This document shows, one piece after another, positions 11,101 through 23,382 of a stretch of 64,000 bases of DNA. The notes under the pieces were generated by a model, which saw only the letters and a list, made by a program, of their open reading frames with translations, was not told where the DNA came from and ran no database searches. This DNA is from Temnothorax longispinosus (taxonomy: Eukaryota > Arthropoda > Insecta > Hymenoptera > Formicidae). The number at the start of each line of letters is the position of its first letter. The stretch's first letter is position 1. The DNA lies in assembly GCF_030848805.1 (NCBI RefSeq), contig NC_092364.1, positions 930,001 through 994,000 on the forward strand. Direction: 5' to 3'. A program made the position numbers and the translations under genes.

Positions 11101-14100
11101 TAACTGCTCCTCTGATCATGATAGTTCCTCAAAATATTTTCTCAGCGATTCCTTCGTATGCAAAAGAGATACTAGCACGTGTCTGACTTATTTTCGTTTT
11201 TACTACTTTCGTGGACTATCCTACATTCGTACGATGTCACGTTATCCCTATATAACGTTGATAATTATAACGCATCGATAATTTACTTTAAGGAAGTCTT
11301 CTCTTCCTTTAAACTCCCATAAAAACAAATCGGAAAAACGAACGAATTTCTCACGGACAGTTTTCTTTCAGCTTAAAAACGATATTCGTTGCCGGTGAAT
11401 TTTGCGATTACGAAACGAAAGCCTGGGCCGAAAAAGCTTTTAAAGTACCGATCTTGAACAATTGGTGGCAATCGGAGACTGGACATCCCATCACGGCGCT
11501 GTGCTTAGAATACGGTCATTACACCAGTTTGCCCAAGTTCAGTACGGGACTTCCTGTACCCGGATACGACAGTGAGTCTCCTTGATCGTATGCAGGAATG
11601 CTTCCGCCGACTTTTCTTCACTATATGACGCTACCCTCGATCATCTCCTTGTCTAAACAATTCCGCTAATAAACTTCTCGTTCGTCTCTGTGCAAAATCA
11701 CTTATAAATTTATCATCGACAGTACATATCCTGCGCGAGGACGGGAGCAAAGCGCCGCAACACGAACTCGGACGTATCGCGATAAAGCTACCGCTGCCAC
11801 CTGGATGCATGTTGACCCTTTATCGGGCACCCGAAAGGTTCAAGCAAGTATACTTCTCGACATTTCCGGTAAGTAAATGCACGACACGTTACCACGTGCT
11901 AACGCCTTATACTAACGGAGCAACATATATTTCACACACATAATACGAACCTACGAGTCTACTTCTTTTACCCCCCCCCCCTATTGTCTCTTAAAAATCT
12001 TTCGCGATCGCTTGAAAGCCTAAGTCACAGTCTACAATAGGTGTTTTAAGCTCTAAGCTCTAAGAAATTGGCCAATCACAGTTGATTATTATCTTCAAAT
12101 TCGACTGTGATTCGTCAAATTTCTTAAGGCTTTGTAGTGCTTAAAATATCTATTGTAGACCGGAACTAAATCAAAGCCGAAGAGATCTTTGCCAAAGAAA
12201 GAAACCGACTCCAAATTTTCCGGAGGATAAAATCGTTAAAGCTTACTGGGGATTACCTATATTTAATTCGATGCTCTTGCAGGGTTACTACGACACGATG
12301 GACGCGGGATACATCGATGAGTTTGGCTACGTTTACGTCACGGCGAGGGACGATGACATTATAAACGTAGCCGGCCACAGAATATCCACGGCTGCGTTAG
12401 AGGATATTATTTTAGCTCATACCGACGTGGTGGACGCCGCGGTTGTCGGTGTACCCGATCATACGAAGGGTGAAGTGCCGCTGTGCCTTTACGTTAGACG
12501 AGAAGGTACGCTCGTAATTTTTCAAAAGAGGTATCTCGAAAGAAGCGGTTGTTATCTTTAACATCGCGACGTCCGGCAAGTTTTCTAACCGTGTACATAA
12601 ATTTCAATATAACTTAATATTAAGGGAATGATTTCAACTAAACTCCAATTATAAAATAATATCTACACTATTTTCTTTAATGCGGACATTAATTCTAATT
12701 TCTTGTTTATAATATATGTATTTCTTGTCTGAAATAATTAATTTTTTATTATTTTATACTGCAAGCAGTTCTATCGGTTGAATTAATCGTCGATTAAGGA
12801 GAATTGAAAATGTTAAAAATTGCATAAAATTTAAAACAAATTCTTTTATAAATAATGTCAGCGTACATATGAGTTTGTTTAGATTTTTTCAAAGTTCAAC
12901 CTCATTAAGTTGATTAAAATTCGAAATAGAAACATTATATAATAATTTAAATATTCCGATTAACTTATCAAATAACATCTGTACTTTAATATGGAATAAA
13001 TTATTAATTTTTTTATTGTTTAACATACGGAAGGAAAGATTTGAGATTAGAGACGACAAATTTTACATGTAATTCTGTTATTTGAATTAAAAATTAATTA
13101 AGTTAGATAGGAGTTTGATCGAAGTCTTAAATTAATTAAAATTGAAATCAAATCTCTAAATTAATAACTGTTATATATTATATATAGCAGTTCGAGTTAT
13201 ATGTTAATCATTTATATACATATGATAATTCGAATATTAGTTCGCAGCCGCAAGAACTATAAACGATTGCGATTTAATTGCCGCAATTCCTTGTACTCTA
13301 ATCTTTCTTAACGAATTAATAAGAATCCGAAATATATATAATTGCGATTGAATTTAGAAGAATTAACAGGGTACTCTTCTTTCAGACGCGATGAGCAACG
13401 AGGAGGAGATAAATCAAGAGCTGGTCGCACGGGTGCGGAACATGATGGGGCCGATCGCGTCTTTTCGCACCGCCGCCGCCATTACCGCGCTACCCAAAAC
13501 GCGCTCGGGGAAGATAATCCGTAAATCGATCGCCACATTGGCGCGGTCGAAGCAAGTCAAGGTAGGAACGAGTAAGCGCGATAAAAATCGTCGGTCAAAT
13601 CTCTTTGTTATCTCGCGATCCAAGCGAGAGACCGTCGCCGATAATCGAACGCGAGTCGTTCCCCATTTAATCTCCCTTCGGAGACTCTGGGTAACACATA
13701 TAATATGTACATACCATCAGTTTAAATTCAGAGGACTTAAGTTTAAAAGAAAATCAAAACTATTTTAATTTCTATTTTGTGAATATCCTTTTTGCATTTT
13801 TTTTTCGATATTTTGTTGGCATAAAAGTAAATATTGATTTATAAAATGAAACAACTAAAGACACAAAAAAAGTTCTCGACTGTCCTTAAATTGATACCGT
13901 GTGTTGAAAGGGTTAACGAACCCTCTTCCGCCCGCGAGCGGAAGTAACGAGCGCGTTATTTCGCTCGGTATTTTAATATCACATGTCGAGTCGGTTGATA
14001 ATAGCGCGATACTTCGATAACAGAGATATCTCTCGTAAAATTCACAAAAGAATTAAACAAACTTACCCTTCTCGCCGCTCTCTGCTCGTCGTCGCCATAG

Positions 14101-14276
14101 TTTCAAAACTCATCGGCCCTCTCGCCGCTTCTACCGGGGTCCGCGTCGTCGTCATAATTTCAGTTCGCCGACTTTTCCAGATTCCGAGCACGATCGAGGA
14201 TCCAACAGTATTCCGCGAGATCAAGGAGGTGCTCCAGAAGCTTGGCTACGCGAAACTGGCCCCGGATCCTCAATGA
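8108..14276 (+). CDS. ACSS3: Acyl-CoA synthetase short-chain family member 3 (mitochondrial)
   Basis: The predicted enzyme is an AMP-forming short-chain acyl-CoA synthetase, which in this family mainly activates propionate in the mitochondrial matrix. Exons by splice signal and frame: 8108-8265, 8704-8993, 9411-9507, 9830-10038, 10269-10497, 10969-11079, 11372-11571, 11723-11868, 12283-12505, 13386-13561, 14181-14276. They total 1,935 nt, or 644 residues. The AMP-binding signature YTSGTTG is at residues 246-252, WWQSETG at 396-402, and the C-terminal catalytic lysine in the SGKI motif at about 597. The N-terminal ACAS region includes NACYNAVDRH. The start chosen is the first ATG that opens the conserved region. 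An in-frame ATG at 7985 would add 41 residues rich in arginine and lysine and bring the length close to the roughly 686 residues of the human protein, so it may supply the targeting presequence. The gene is convergent with eRF3. Confidence 0.95.
10779..10964 (+). repeat. Intronic duplication, copy 1
   Basis: This segment at the 3' end of ACSS3 intron 5 stops four bases before that intron's CAG acceptor is complete. It is about 93-95% identical by eye, without gaps, to 11125-11310 in the next intron. The pair flanks exon 6. Confidence 0.9.
11125..11310 (+). repeat. Intronic duplication, copy 2
   Basis: This is the second copy of the 186-base segment at 10779-10964, offset by 346 bases, in ACSS3 intron 6. 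The mismatches are scattered substitutions, and no insertions or deletions were noticed. Confidence 0.9.
12029..12162. mobile_element. MITE in ACSS3 intron 8
   Basis: The terminal inverted repeats AGTCTACAATAGGTGTTTTAAGC and GCTTAAAATATCTATTGTAGACC differ at only a few positions. The interior contains a second imperfect hairpin (AATTTCTTA-type arms) and the sub-terminal motif CCAATCACAG / CTGTGATT. The interior motif is shared with the element at 22495-22619. There is no coding capacity. Confidence 0.8.
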
Positions 14277-16054
14277 CTGCGCCTCGTGCGAAACGACTCC
14301 TCCGCGCGCGCGAAAAGAAAATGGAAAAGAAAAGAAAAAAGAGGGGGAGAGAGAGAAAGGAGAGCGGACAACTTCCCGGAAACAATGAGCGTCGTTAATT
14401 TGACCGCTGCAGCGCGGCACCCCCGTCGCCCCCGATCGCAGGGTGTCCAACTGCGATCGGGAAAAGCGTGTGCGCGCGCGCACGCGCGCGGGCAAATCAA
14501 GAGGGTGAAGAAAGAATCCGTGGAAATTCTTCATTTTCTTCTCCCTTTATTTACGGCTCATTTTTTTTCGGGACTTGAAACGAGACGGACGTGTATTCGG
14601 GAGGGAGGCGGAAGATCCGCGCGCGGACGATGCAAGTGGAGCAAAGGAAAGGGAGAAGAGTGCAAGAGGCGCGTAACGTGAAAAGGGACTGGACCGATCG
14701 CCCTGAAGTTGTCAGTGCTCGACGTAAAAACGCTCGTAAAGGAGGCGGGATCGTATGAACACGAGCAACTAAAATTCGCTCTCGTTAACTTCGCGGACGT
14801 TTATCCTGCGTGCCGAGAACGGGGAGCTGCACCCAGTGCATTTGCAATTATTCCATAAACAAATGTAGATAGGAAAAATGTTCTCTCTTTAAGAAGGAAA
14901 GTAACGCGAGTTATACGAGTACATATCAACTTGGCGCGTTTCCTCTTTTTCTCTGGCCCCCGTTATCTATCCATTCCTTTGACTATAATAATATATGATA
15001 TATTATATCATCAAGGGTCCATTCGTGTCGCGTGCTCGCGCGAGCTTCAAATGAGTTTAAAGCGATAGATTGCCATTGAACTAGAAAAACTAGATAGCTA
15101 GAAAATACTGTAGGCGAGATAAACACGCGCGGAACGCATTTGTGCGCCTTGAATATTTGCAAATCCTATGTGCTACACTTGCTTTTATTCCATATGCTTT
15201 TATCTCGAATATAAATATATACGTAGGAAACCCGTTATACTGTGCAGGGATGTACGTGACGTACATACATCCACGTCCCTATTAAAATTATCAGGGCACA
15301 CTTTTTTGCAAATTTGTTTTTAATGATAATATAATAAGAAACAGTATAATAATAATTGTAATATTAATTTTATAATTATAAATTGTTGTGTAACACTATT
15401 TTGTTGATTTATTCAATAAATTTTCTTTTCCAACTCTTACCACCACTTTAATAATAATTATTCAATAATAATTATAATATTAATCATATATTTCCTTAAT
15501 GTTAAATCCGCAATCGATATCGATCACTTACTCCACTTCCATGTGTCGCACCTCAGAAGAATAAAAATATCGTGTTTTTTCTTGTTTTATTATCAAGGAG
15601 ACACGGTTAATTATTTGATCATTATCCGTTTATAATTATTTCAATGCAAGTGCCATCATTCAGCTTATCTAATAAAAGGAACACACGCTCTTGAGTTTTT
15701 TTTTCGATTGTGTATGTCTCCTCAACTATATAGTCGAATCTATTTGCTCTTGTATCAGGCTATAAATATTTTTTCTCCTTTTCCCCCGCTCTGTCCCCCC
15801 CGCCCCACCCCCCACCCCGTTACCCGTTGCGTAGCACGTGGACGCACGTATTGTTTGTATAGCTCTGCGGTACATAGGTGTGAGTTGTGTTATATGTTAC
15901 ATTATTACTAAGTCTCCAGAATTTCATCATGCCCGTTCGGTTTGCTTAATATCTCGTGTGCTCGCCTTGCATCGTCTCATATTTGTCACATTGAAATAAT
16001 GATCTTTTTTTTTATTATTAATCTGTTGTAACACTTAAGCAAGTTTCTTTTCCT
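14277..16054. other. Convergent 3' regions of ACSS3 and eRF3
   Basis: I see no coding gene here. Bases 14277-14700 are GC-rich with overlapping spurious frames on both strands and probably belong to the ACSS3 3' UTR. Candidate plus-strand polyA signals (AATAAA) occur at 15415-15420 and 15560-15565. On the minus strand an AATAAA (plus-strand TTTATT, 16011-16016) lies about 40 bases after the eRF3 stop codon and is a plausible eRF3 polyA signal. Confidence 0.6.
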
Positions 16055-19000
16055 TTACTCGACGACTTTCAGCACCTTGCCAATTGCGATAGTTTTATCT
16101 GAAATCACACAAGTATATACATTTACGTTAAACATTATCGCGGAGCAAACAAGGGGGAAAAAAACGGCGGTGATAAAGGAAAAAAATATGCCGTCATCGT
16201 ACTCACTTTCATCCCTAAGAGTGAAGCGGCCCATTTGTTGGAATAATTTGAATCTTTCGAGACATATAACTCCCGCGCACTCGATTCTCATTATAGCCAC
16301 CTGGTCCTGTTTGACGAACCTTGGCCTCGTCTTACTTTTATCGCCCGATTTCTTGTCCACCAGACAGATCAGTGCCTTGACCGTGACTTCCTCCGCGGCG
16401 CAATGAATGTGCATGACCGCGCTGTATCCCGCGCAAATGATACTCTTGTGTTCTAGAATCACCACTTGCGCGTCGAAGACCTTCCCGGTCTTGATAGGGT
16501 TGTTGCTGTCGCATAGGACAAATCCGGGACTGACGTCTTCCTCTTCGATGCCCTTTAGCTTGATCTTGACATTTTCCCCAGGTCCAACAGACGTCACCTC
16601 CTCGTCATCCGACCACAGCTGGTCCACCGTTACTGCCGTCTGCGTTTTAAATTAAAAAAAATAAATTATTCCCATAGACACATACATCATTTATGCTACA
16701 AAATGTAAAGCGTTAAAAATATCACATAATAAAGAAAATATCATTACTTTTCTACGTTAGATTGGTGCAGGAAATTATCTGTATCTGTTAAATAGTTAAT
16801 AGTGAAGTTATAGTTGTAAAACAAAATTTTTATTGTTTAAAACAGTAGTTATTGGCTTTAATAGTCTTTCTAAAAACTCTAAAGGTTTTTCAATCGTTTC
16901 CATAAGAAACTTTGGACTGCAAATTTTAGAAAGGAACTTATAAGAGAAGGCAACAAAAAGTTTGCGCCAACGTAAAATATAATTTGGATTTAGAATATAA
17001 ATTAATTTCAAATTAATTCGAAGCAACAAAACATATATACGTACCCTATTTGGCATAACGAGCAACGACTGTCCTTTTTTGGCTTCACCTGCTTCGACCT
17101 TGCCCATAACTACTGTCCCCATGTCCTTATATTTGTCGACGATCGGCATGATAAAAGGTCCATTGCTCTTACGATTAAGCGAGGGTAGCGAATCGATAAA
17201 AGGTATGAATGGTGGGCCGCTGTACCAATTACAGAGATGTTCGGGTATCGGATCCTTCAAGCCGATACCGAGCTGACCAGAAACTGGCATGAACGTAAGA
17301 TCTTTCGCAGGATTGAATCCTAATTTACGGAGGTATGGCAGTATCTTATCCCTGAAAGATACACGGTTTTCTATTCGTGTGAATCGATGGAAACGCAATA
17401 TTATCTCATCATCGGTGATCAAAACACGAGTAAAAAATATATACTTTAGAAATAAAAAGAATATTAATAATTTTAGTAATCTTTCTCTAATAATTCTTAA
17501 ATTTCCAATTAATTTCTCGAATAAAATCTTTCTATAAACGTATATTCTGACAGAAAATTTCTATATATTTTCTATTTCTAAATCTCGTGCGCACTCGATG
17601 CATACCTGCATTCATTGTATCGGCCCTCGTCCCACTCGACAGTAGGATCGTCCATCTTATTCACTAATACAACCAAATGCTTGACACCCGCGGTTTTAGC
17701 AAGCATAGCGTGCTCTCTCGTTTGACCCCCTCTGTCGAAGCCCGTCTCGAATTCGCCTTTCCTCGCGGAAATAACGAGGACCGCTAAGTCGGCTTGCGCC
17801 GCGCCGCCGATCATATTCGGTACGAAGCTTTTATGGCCGGGTGCGTCTAATATTGTAAAGTGCTTTCGTTCTGTCTCAAAGTAGGCTCTTCCTACTTCAA
17901 CAGTCTTCCCCTTTTCCCTCTCTTCTTGGTTTGTGTCCAGCGCCCAACTTAAGTACCATGTTTCTCGACTTCTTTCTTTCGCCTCCCGCTCGTATTTCTC
18001 TAAGGTACGTTTGTCAACCATTCCCGTGAGTGCCATGATCTGACCTCCGATAGTTGATTTCCCAGCATCTGCAAAACACCATATATAGTGCCATCTAACA
18101 ATCGACAGCATAAAATATATATCGAATAACTCTCCTCCGTGAACTTTTCTAGTACATTTATATTTCATCTATATTCTTTATAAATTTATTACTTACCCAC
18201 ATGCCCTATGAAAACAACGTTAACGTGTTCCTTTTTGCTTTTAGTGTCTTCCGCTACTTTGACAGGTTTCTTTTTGGGTACTTTAACAACCAGCTCTTCG
18301 TCCTCATCGTTATCAGCCTAAAAATAATACAAAATACAATATACCACTAATAAAATAACCACTTAAAAGAAATCTGTCAAAAGTCAATGCAACTTATCTA
18401 GAACTGTATAATAAAATATATATATCACTATCAAAGAAGTATGCGCTCAAGTTTTCAGTCAAATTTATACTTACTTCCTCATTTTCCGGAGTAAGCAAAG
18501 GGTCTCCATCAACTGCCGCTTCTTCCCAGGAATCTGCAGGTTGATGTTCCGGACTGGTATTTAGTTGGTCGTTGACGTTCGGCGGTGGAGCCCCTCCCCC
18601 AGCAGGAGGTTCCTCAACTCGACTGCCAATTGGATCTGCCAGAACAACGGGCGTGGAGTTTCCTATAAAAAATAAAACACATTTCTTCAAAATCTTTAGA
18701 ATAATATACTCAAAATAACACAAAGAGATGTATAGGTTTCTCAATACAGATAACAGATTAGAAAGAAATTTGATTAGATAATGATATGTGCATGTCAATA
18801 AGTCATTTACATTAAATCTTGTGACTCTACGAAAATAATTAATTTACCAACCACTTTGTTAATTTTTATCTTTCTCTTCATGTCAAATATTTACGATAAT
18901 TTCCTACATAAAATCGAGTTAAAGCTAAATATATTTCCAAATCTTTCTAAAGCAATTATAAGAAAATATACTGCAAAGCTACAAAGACAGATCAATTCGG

Positions 19001-20112
19001 CGTGCGTCCTACCAATGTTGTACACAGTACATCCCTAAGATATTTATTCAAACTTTGGCACGGTATTTTACCGACTATTGAAACTAAACGCAAAACGTAG
19101 ATCAAACATAGACAGATAGTAAAACTTTTTGCGTCACGTCGAAGATTGTAAGATTAATGAAAAGACTTTGATCTTCAATCGAGGCGCGTCGAATGTCGTA
19201 TAACGCGCTAGATTACAAAGGAGCGGGACGTCATTAAACAGAAACAATCGTAATTAAACACCCAACAAGATGATAAGATATACGCAGCGACACAATCTCT
19301 TCCGCCGTGTCTCGCCTCTCCTATTACAGCTTTCGCTCACAAGGTCCCATATCCCATATCCAATTTCGACAATGGTGTAACGAACCGAATTGCACACTCG
19401 GCAAATAACGTTAACGTAAAAAGAACAGTAGCGGTCCGAAGGCACGGAGGGCGGGGGGGTCAGAACGGAGGATTCTTCTCACATACAAATGAAACCATAT
19501 GGTATCCGAGAGCGTGACATGCGGCGTGGACGCTCCGCGGGATCGACCTCCACGGAAACGTGACGCAACGAGGCGTCCCGCCATGCGTTCGCGATCGTTC
19601 CAGCGCGGAGACGGGGGACCTCGCGCGGGGGTGGCAACGAGACGAAGGGGTTATAGTCGTGGCGACGGGACCGCGTGCTCGTATGACAACACGACGAACG
19701 CGGCGCTCCCCCGCGCTCTCAGGCGGAGGAGGGGGAGGGTAAATTCCGCGATCAGCTGGATGGGACACTGACCATGGTGTATCTCGACGGGCACGGAGGT
19801 GGTGGTGGTGGTGGTTACGGTGTTCATGACGGCGGCAGCGGCGGCGGCGGCGGCGGCGGCCGCGGCAGCGGCTGCGGCTGCGGCCGCAGCCGCGGCGACG
19901 TTGCACGGACTGCTGTCGGCCGTCGTGGTCGCGGCGACGTTGCTCTGTGGCGACGAGCTGATGCAGAAGGAAGGCACGAATTCCGCAGCGTTGACATTCA
20001 GGGTGGAGAACTTGCTCTCGATGGATTTGTCCTGCGACGTAGGCGGGCCGACGATGTCGCCGTTCGTGTCCGCCTGCTGTTCCCACGAGTCTGGTGCTAT
20101 GCTGTTCGCCAT
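16055..20112 (-). CDS. eRF3 (GSPT1): Eukaryotic peptide chain release factor GTP-binding subunit eRF3
   Basis: This is the GTPase that partners eRF1 in translation termination. Exons (minus strand, 5' to 3'): 20112-19773, 18662-18475, 18317-18197, 18068-17606, 17351-17045, 16639-16207, 16098-16055. They total 1,896 nt, or 631 residues. The start ATG opens SIAPDSWEQ, a conserved eRF3 N-terminus. A single good PAM2 motif (LNVNAAEFVP, residues 38-47) should bind poly(A)-binding protein. A 22-alanine tract follows. The G domain shows GHVDAGKST (214-222), DAPGHK (291-296) and NKMD (353-356). The two C-terminal beta-barrels end in KTIAIGKVLK, typical of the family. The P-loop is interrupted by an intron at its aspartate codon. 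The last intron (16099-16206) is 108 nt, in frame and stop-free. The gene shares a divergent promoter region with the SPAG7-like gene. Confidence 0.97.
19831..19896 (-). repeat. GCN triplet repeat coding 22 alanines
   Basis: Twenty-two consecutive GCC/GCT/GCG/GCA codons lie in exon 1 of eRF3. The codons are mixed, with GCC most common, so the tract is only partly a pure repeat. The opposite strand would also read alanine through much of it, which produces a misleading antisense open frame. Confidence 0.95.
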
Positions 20113-21598
20113 ATTAATCAGGTTGTTTCGGCGCACACACAGCCGGCCCGCTAGGCTAAACGGATAATACGATTCTCGCGATCGAGGAAGGGTGGGAGAG
20201 AACGAGAGAGAGAGAAAAAGAGATAGAGATAGATAGCAGGGTGATTGGGACACGAGGTGAGTCGCACACGCCGCAATGTGAACCACCGCGCGCGCGTTCC
20301 GTTCCGATCCGATCCGATGATCCACCGGGGGGGGTTACCGGGCTCGGGACGGGTCTTAAAAAAATAGTTATCTTTCCAGCGCACTCTTCGCGTACACACA
20401 CACACACACACCCCGCGTACACGCGCGTACGATCGCTACTCCGCAGTCCGCGTGCGTGCGTGCGTGCGTCCCCCGTGGTCTGCTTCGTTGCTGCTCCTCG
20501 CTGCTGTGCTGTTATTGGTGCTGATGGTGCTGCTGCTGTTCCGCTACCGCCGCACTTCGACCTTCGAGACCGGAAGTAGCGGAATCGAGACATCGCGATT
20601 CGCGACGAACCACATGGGCGATAAACGGGCGCGCGCGGACGTCGCGGGCCAATCGCGGACGAGAACGCTGGACCAAACGCTGGGCCGCTTTTAACTTAAC
20701 TAGCGTGAAGCCAATCGGATGAATGACCGAGATGACGGCTCATTAAAACCCCGTAGCTCAATCAGAATAAAGAAAACTAATCTCGAGTTTAGTGAACTTT
20801 ACTCTGATTGGTAAAATTTCAATTCACTCTCAAACCTAATTCATAATCTGATAAGAGGAGTTACGAATTATTTGATAAATCGATATAATAATAATATAAC
20901 CAACATAATTTTAATGAGTTTTAACAATTTTACTTTGTTATTTGTTGAACGATACTATGTAATTTTTAAATATATATAATAAAATGTGCATTACACAAAA
21001 AGTAATTTTCTTTTAAAAATCCTTCCATACTCGTACTTCGCATACACGAAATGAACGAAAATTGTAAATAAGAATTGCACACAAAAATTTAAATTTAAAT
21101 CGATAAAGTAATGTCAGAAGAATATGAACGGCAAGAGGAGATCACGTTATTTAGAATTTCAAAAATTTTATTGATATTTCCGAGAATTTTTTATATTTCC
21201 AGGAATTTGCTATATTTGTTATATATTTTATTGTTACATTTTTGCAGATACGATTGATAGCAGATCGTATATCGTATGTGTGTTATTCTACCAATTTTAC
21301 ACCGCTCAAAGCTTGTCCTAAATTTTTTTTGTTCTACATTTTTTCTCTCTTTCTCTTCCATGTATAATTATACATTTATCTCATTTCAAGTGCAGAAAGC
21401 GTAACGTGGTGCATCTACAAAGAGCAAATTCATAAGCTTCTGTAATCTGTAATTCAGTCCATTCTGGTCCATTCAGTCGTTCGGTTCCGGAGTATTTGGA
21501 CTGTTTGGAGTCTTCGATCTTCGCGAGCGTCGTGGAACGTTTTTCCGTAATTTTTCCTTTGGTTTAGCGTTGACGAGGCCAAATAACTCACCGAGATC
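20113..21598. promoter_or_regulatory. Divergent promoter region of eRF3 and SPAG7
   Basis: Bases 20113-20700 are CpG-rich with a CA run (about 20394-20412), GTGC repeats (about 20452-20472) and an imperfect GA tract. They probably contain the eRF3 transcription start and 5' UTR. Bases 20700-21450 are AT-rich and include a foldback element at 20759-20813. The SPAG7 start lies just left of 21599. No TATA box was identified with confidence. Confidence 0.6.
20759..20813. mobile_element. Short foldback related to the CCAATCA family
   Basis: TCAATCAGAATAAAG...CTCGAG meets its imperfect inverted copy CTCGAG...CTTTACTCTGATTGG around a central CTCGAG. It carries the same CCAATCA-type terminus as nearby elements and may be a remnant of that family. 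Confidence 0.5.
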
Positions 21599-22949
21599 AT
21601 GTCGCATATAGATATATTGGCGTCTATCCTGAAATCCATGGACAAACCGCCGCCAGTGAACGAGAAGCAGAAGGCCCTCATGAAAAGTTAGTTGATTCCT
21701 AACCTAAAATTCTCGCTCATTAGAAAAAGGGGAAAAAAAAGAAAGAAAAGAACGGTTTGATATTTTATGTTGGCTCATGCAAATTTATTTCGATTATGCA
21801 GAACAGCAGGAGGAATTGCAGAAGCGTCAGAAAGCGGAGGCGGAAAAGTTGAAGCTCTTCCGGCTGAAGGTGAAGTAGCTTGTATAGTTGCACTTTCGTA
21901 CCTTTTGTCTAACGAAGCCTAATCAGTAATCAGTTCGTCTAACGCGTTACCTTCTTACGTAGGTCGAAGAGAAGATTGACAAGTTTCTACAGGATGACGA
22001 CGCGAAGGAATACAAATTTCCCGTCATGGATAAGATACACAGGGGCATCGTGTAAGTGCGTTGTTTTTGAAACATTATACTTGTGGAATATTCTTTTATG
22101 ATATATCAATGTCTGTCCTGGGCTTCAGTTATGACGTAGCAGAAGTGGCGAATGTCCTGGCATATTCCTTCGGCGAGGAAGGCTACGATCGTTACAGCAT
22201 CATCTTCAAGAGGGAATACGCACCTTCGGAGGATCATTTAGTCGCGCTGCACAATGGCGAAGAATGGAACGAGGAAGTTGCGAAAAGACTGAAGGAGGAG
22301 AGAGAAAGAAAGGCTAAGGAGGAAACGGAGTACTCGAAGTCTAAGAAACGAAAAGAGAATTTCGTGCCCAACAACTACTACAAGGACAAATATCAGCATT
22401 TAATCGGCAAGGAAGCCGCCTTGGAAGCTGCTAGGAAAACGGAAGCCAGTAGTAGTTATGGATGTGGTGCGTAGATATTAATACTGATATACGAGTTAGG
22501 GCCTGGTGCATAGAAAAACTTAAATAGTAAGGAAATTGATAACTATCTTAAGTTTTCGACAACGCTTGACTGTGATTGGTCAACTTCAGTTTTTCTATGT
22601 GCCAGGGCCCTTACCTAACTTTTACTGCAAACCCAAGTTATCCGTTATCGTATGACTCCATTGGGAATTATTATAAAATAATTATATAATGTGCATTATT
22701 TTAAGATCTTACAACGAACAAGCAATATTCGTATTTGCAGTAAAGATTACGAAACATTGTTATAAAATCGAGTGACTCGTTCTATATGTATGCATGTAAT
22801 AATGGAATTGTCTTTTTCTCGCAGTTCCTAGTGAAAACAAGAAGGATCAAAGGAGTATAGAACAAACTCTGGCCGATATACGCGCCAAGAAGAGGAAACT
22901 GGAAACGAATAATGAAGCCAGCAATTGCAGCGACAACAGTACAAAATAG
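21599..22949 (+). CDS. SPAG7: Sperm-associated antigen 7 homolog (R3H domain)
   Basis: This is a small nuclear-type protein with an R3H single-stranded nucleic-acid binding domain. The molecular role of the family is poorly known. Exons: 21599-21686, 21802-21869, 21963-22051, 22129-22466, 22825-22949. They total 708 nt, or 235 residues. The N-terminus (MSHIDILASILKSM) matches the family pattern of a short hydrophobic start followed by a charged coiled coil. The R3H-like core covers roughly residues 50-110 (FGEEGYDRYSIIFKREYAPS). The family signatures YKDKYQHLIGKEAA and SIEQTLADIRAKKR follow. The start is supported by the conserved N-terminus. The gene is divergent from eRF3 and convergent with EXOC8. 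The third intron begins with GTAAGT, and the first uses the weaker GTTAGT donor. Confidence 0.93.
22495..22619. mobile_element. MITE in SPAG7 intron 4
   Basis: The terminal inverted repeats GTTAGGGCCTGGTGCATAGAAAAACT and AGTTTTTCTATGTGCCAGGGCCCTTACCTAAC pair with a few mismatches. The interior has CTGTGATTGGTCAA, the inverse of CCAATCACAG in the element at 12029-12162. The first bases lie immediately after the exon 4 donor. Confidence 0.8.
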
Positions 22950-23382
22950 TGCTATTATATAAATAATCATAGGCATACATAAATTATATATCCAATTAAA
23001 CGTGTAAATAATTTCAACGTATTAGATATGTTACAACGTTATTACAAGTTACTATATTATACGCACCATTAGGGAAGCTGCGTGGTAGTCTGATTTGTTT
23101 AATTTCCCTTGTTCATTAAATATACTACGAGGTACTATAATGGTTCTACGATGGCATTACAATTAATGTTTACCTGCCTGGATTAGAAGTGCAACGAGTC
23201 ACTTCTATATCGTCTCACTATGATACGTGTATTTATTACTGAGGAGAGAGAATTGAGTCTTTTATATACAATATAATACATCGTCTCGCGTGTGCATATA
23301 TATACATATGCATAAGCATTTGTTTCTGCGATATTTTTCTTCGCCTATATAAATTAAACGGCTCGGCATCTCTATTTCCAAT
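22950..23382. other. Convergent 3' ends of SPAG7 and EXOC8
   Basis: These are the two 3' UTRs. The SPAG7 side has only the weaker ATTAAA-type signals (about 22997 and 23117). On the minus strand, TTTATT at 23232-23237 reads AATAAA and could end EXOC8 about 150 bases after its stop codon. Confidence 0.5.

Noticed and set aside
14160..14681. Overlapping frames after the ACSS3 stop codon
   Set aside because: These are GC-rich, arginine-heavy frames on both strands, typical of chance frames in CpG-rich 3' sequence.
17046..17422. A 204-codon minus-strand frame extending past the eRF3 exon 5 boundaries
   Set aside because: The family match begins at the acceptor (17351) and stops at the donor (17045); the extensions are intron sequence.
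19799..20167. Antisense frame rich in valine and alanine over eRF3 exon 1
   Set aside because: The mixed GCN tract reads alanine on both strands; the sense frame has the PAM2 motif and is the real one.
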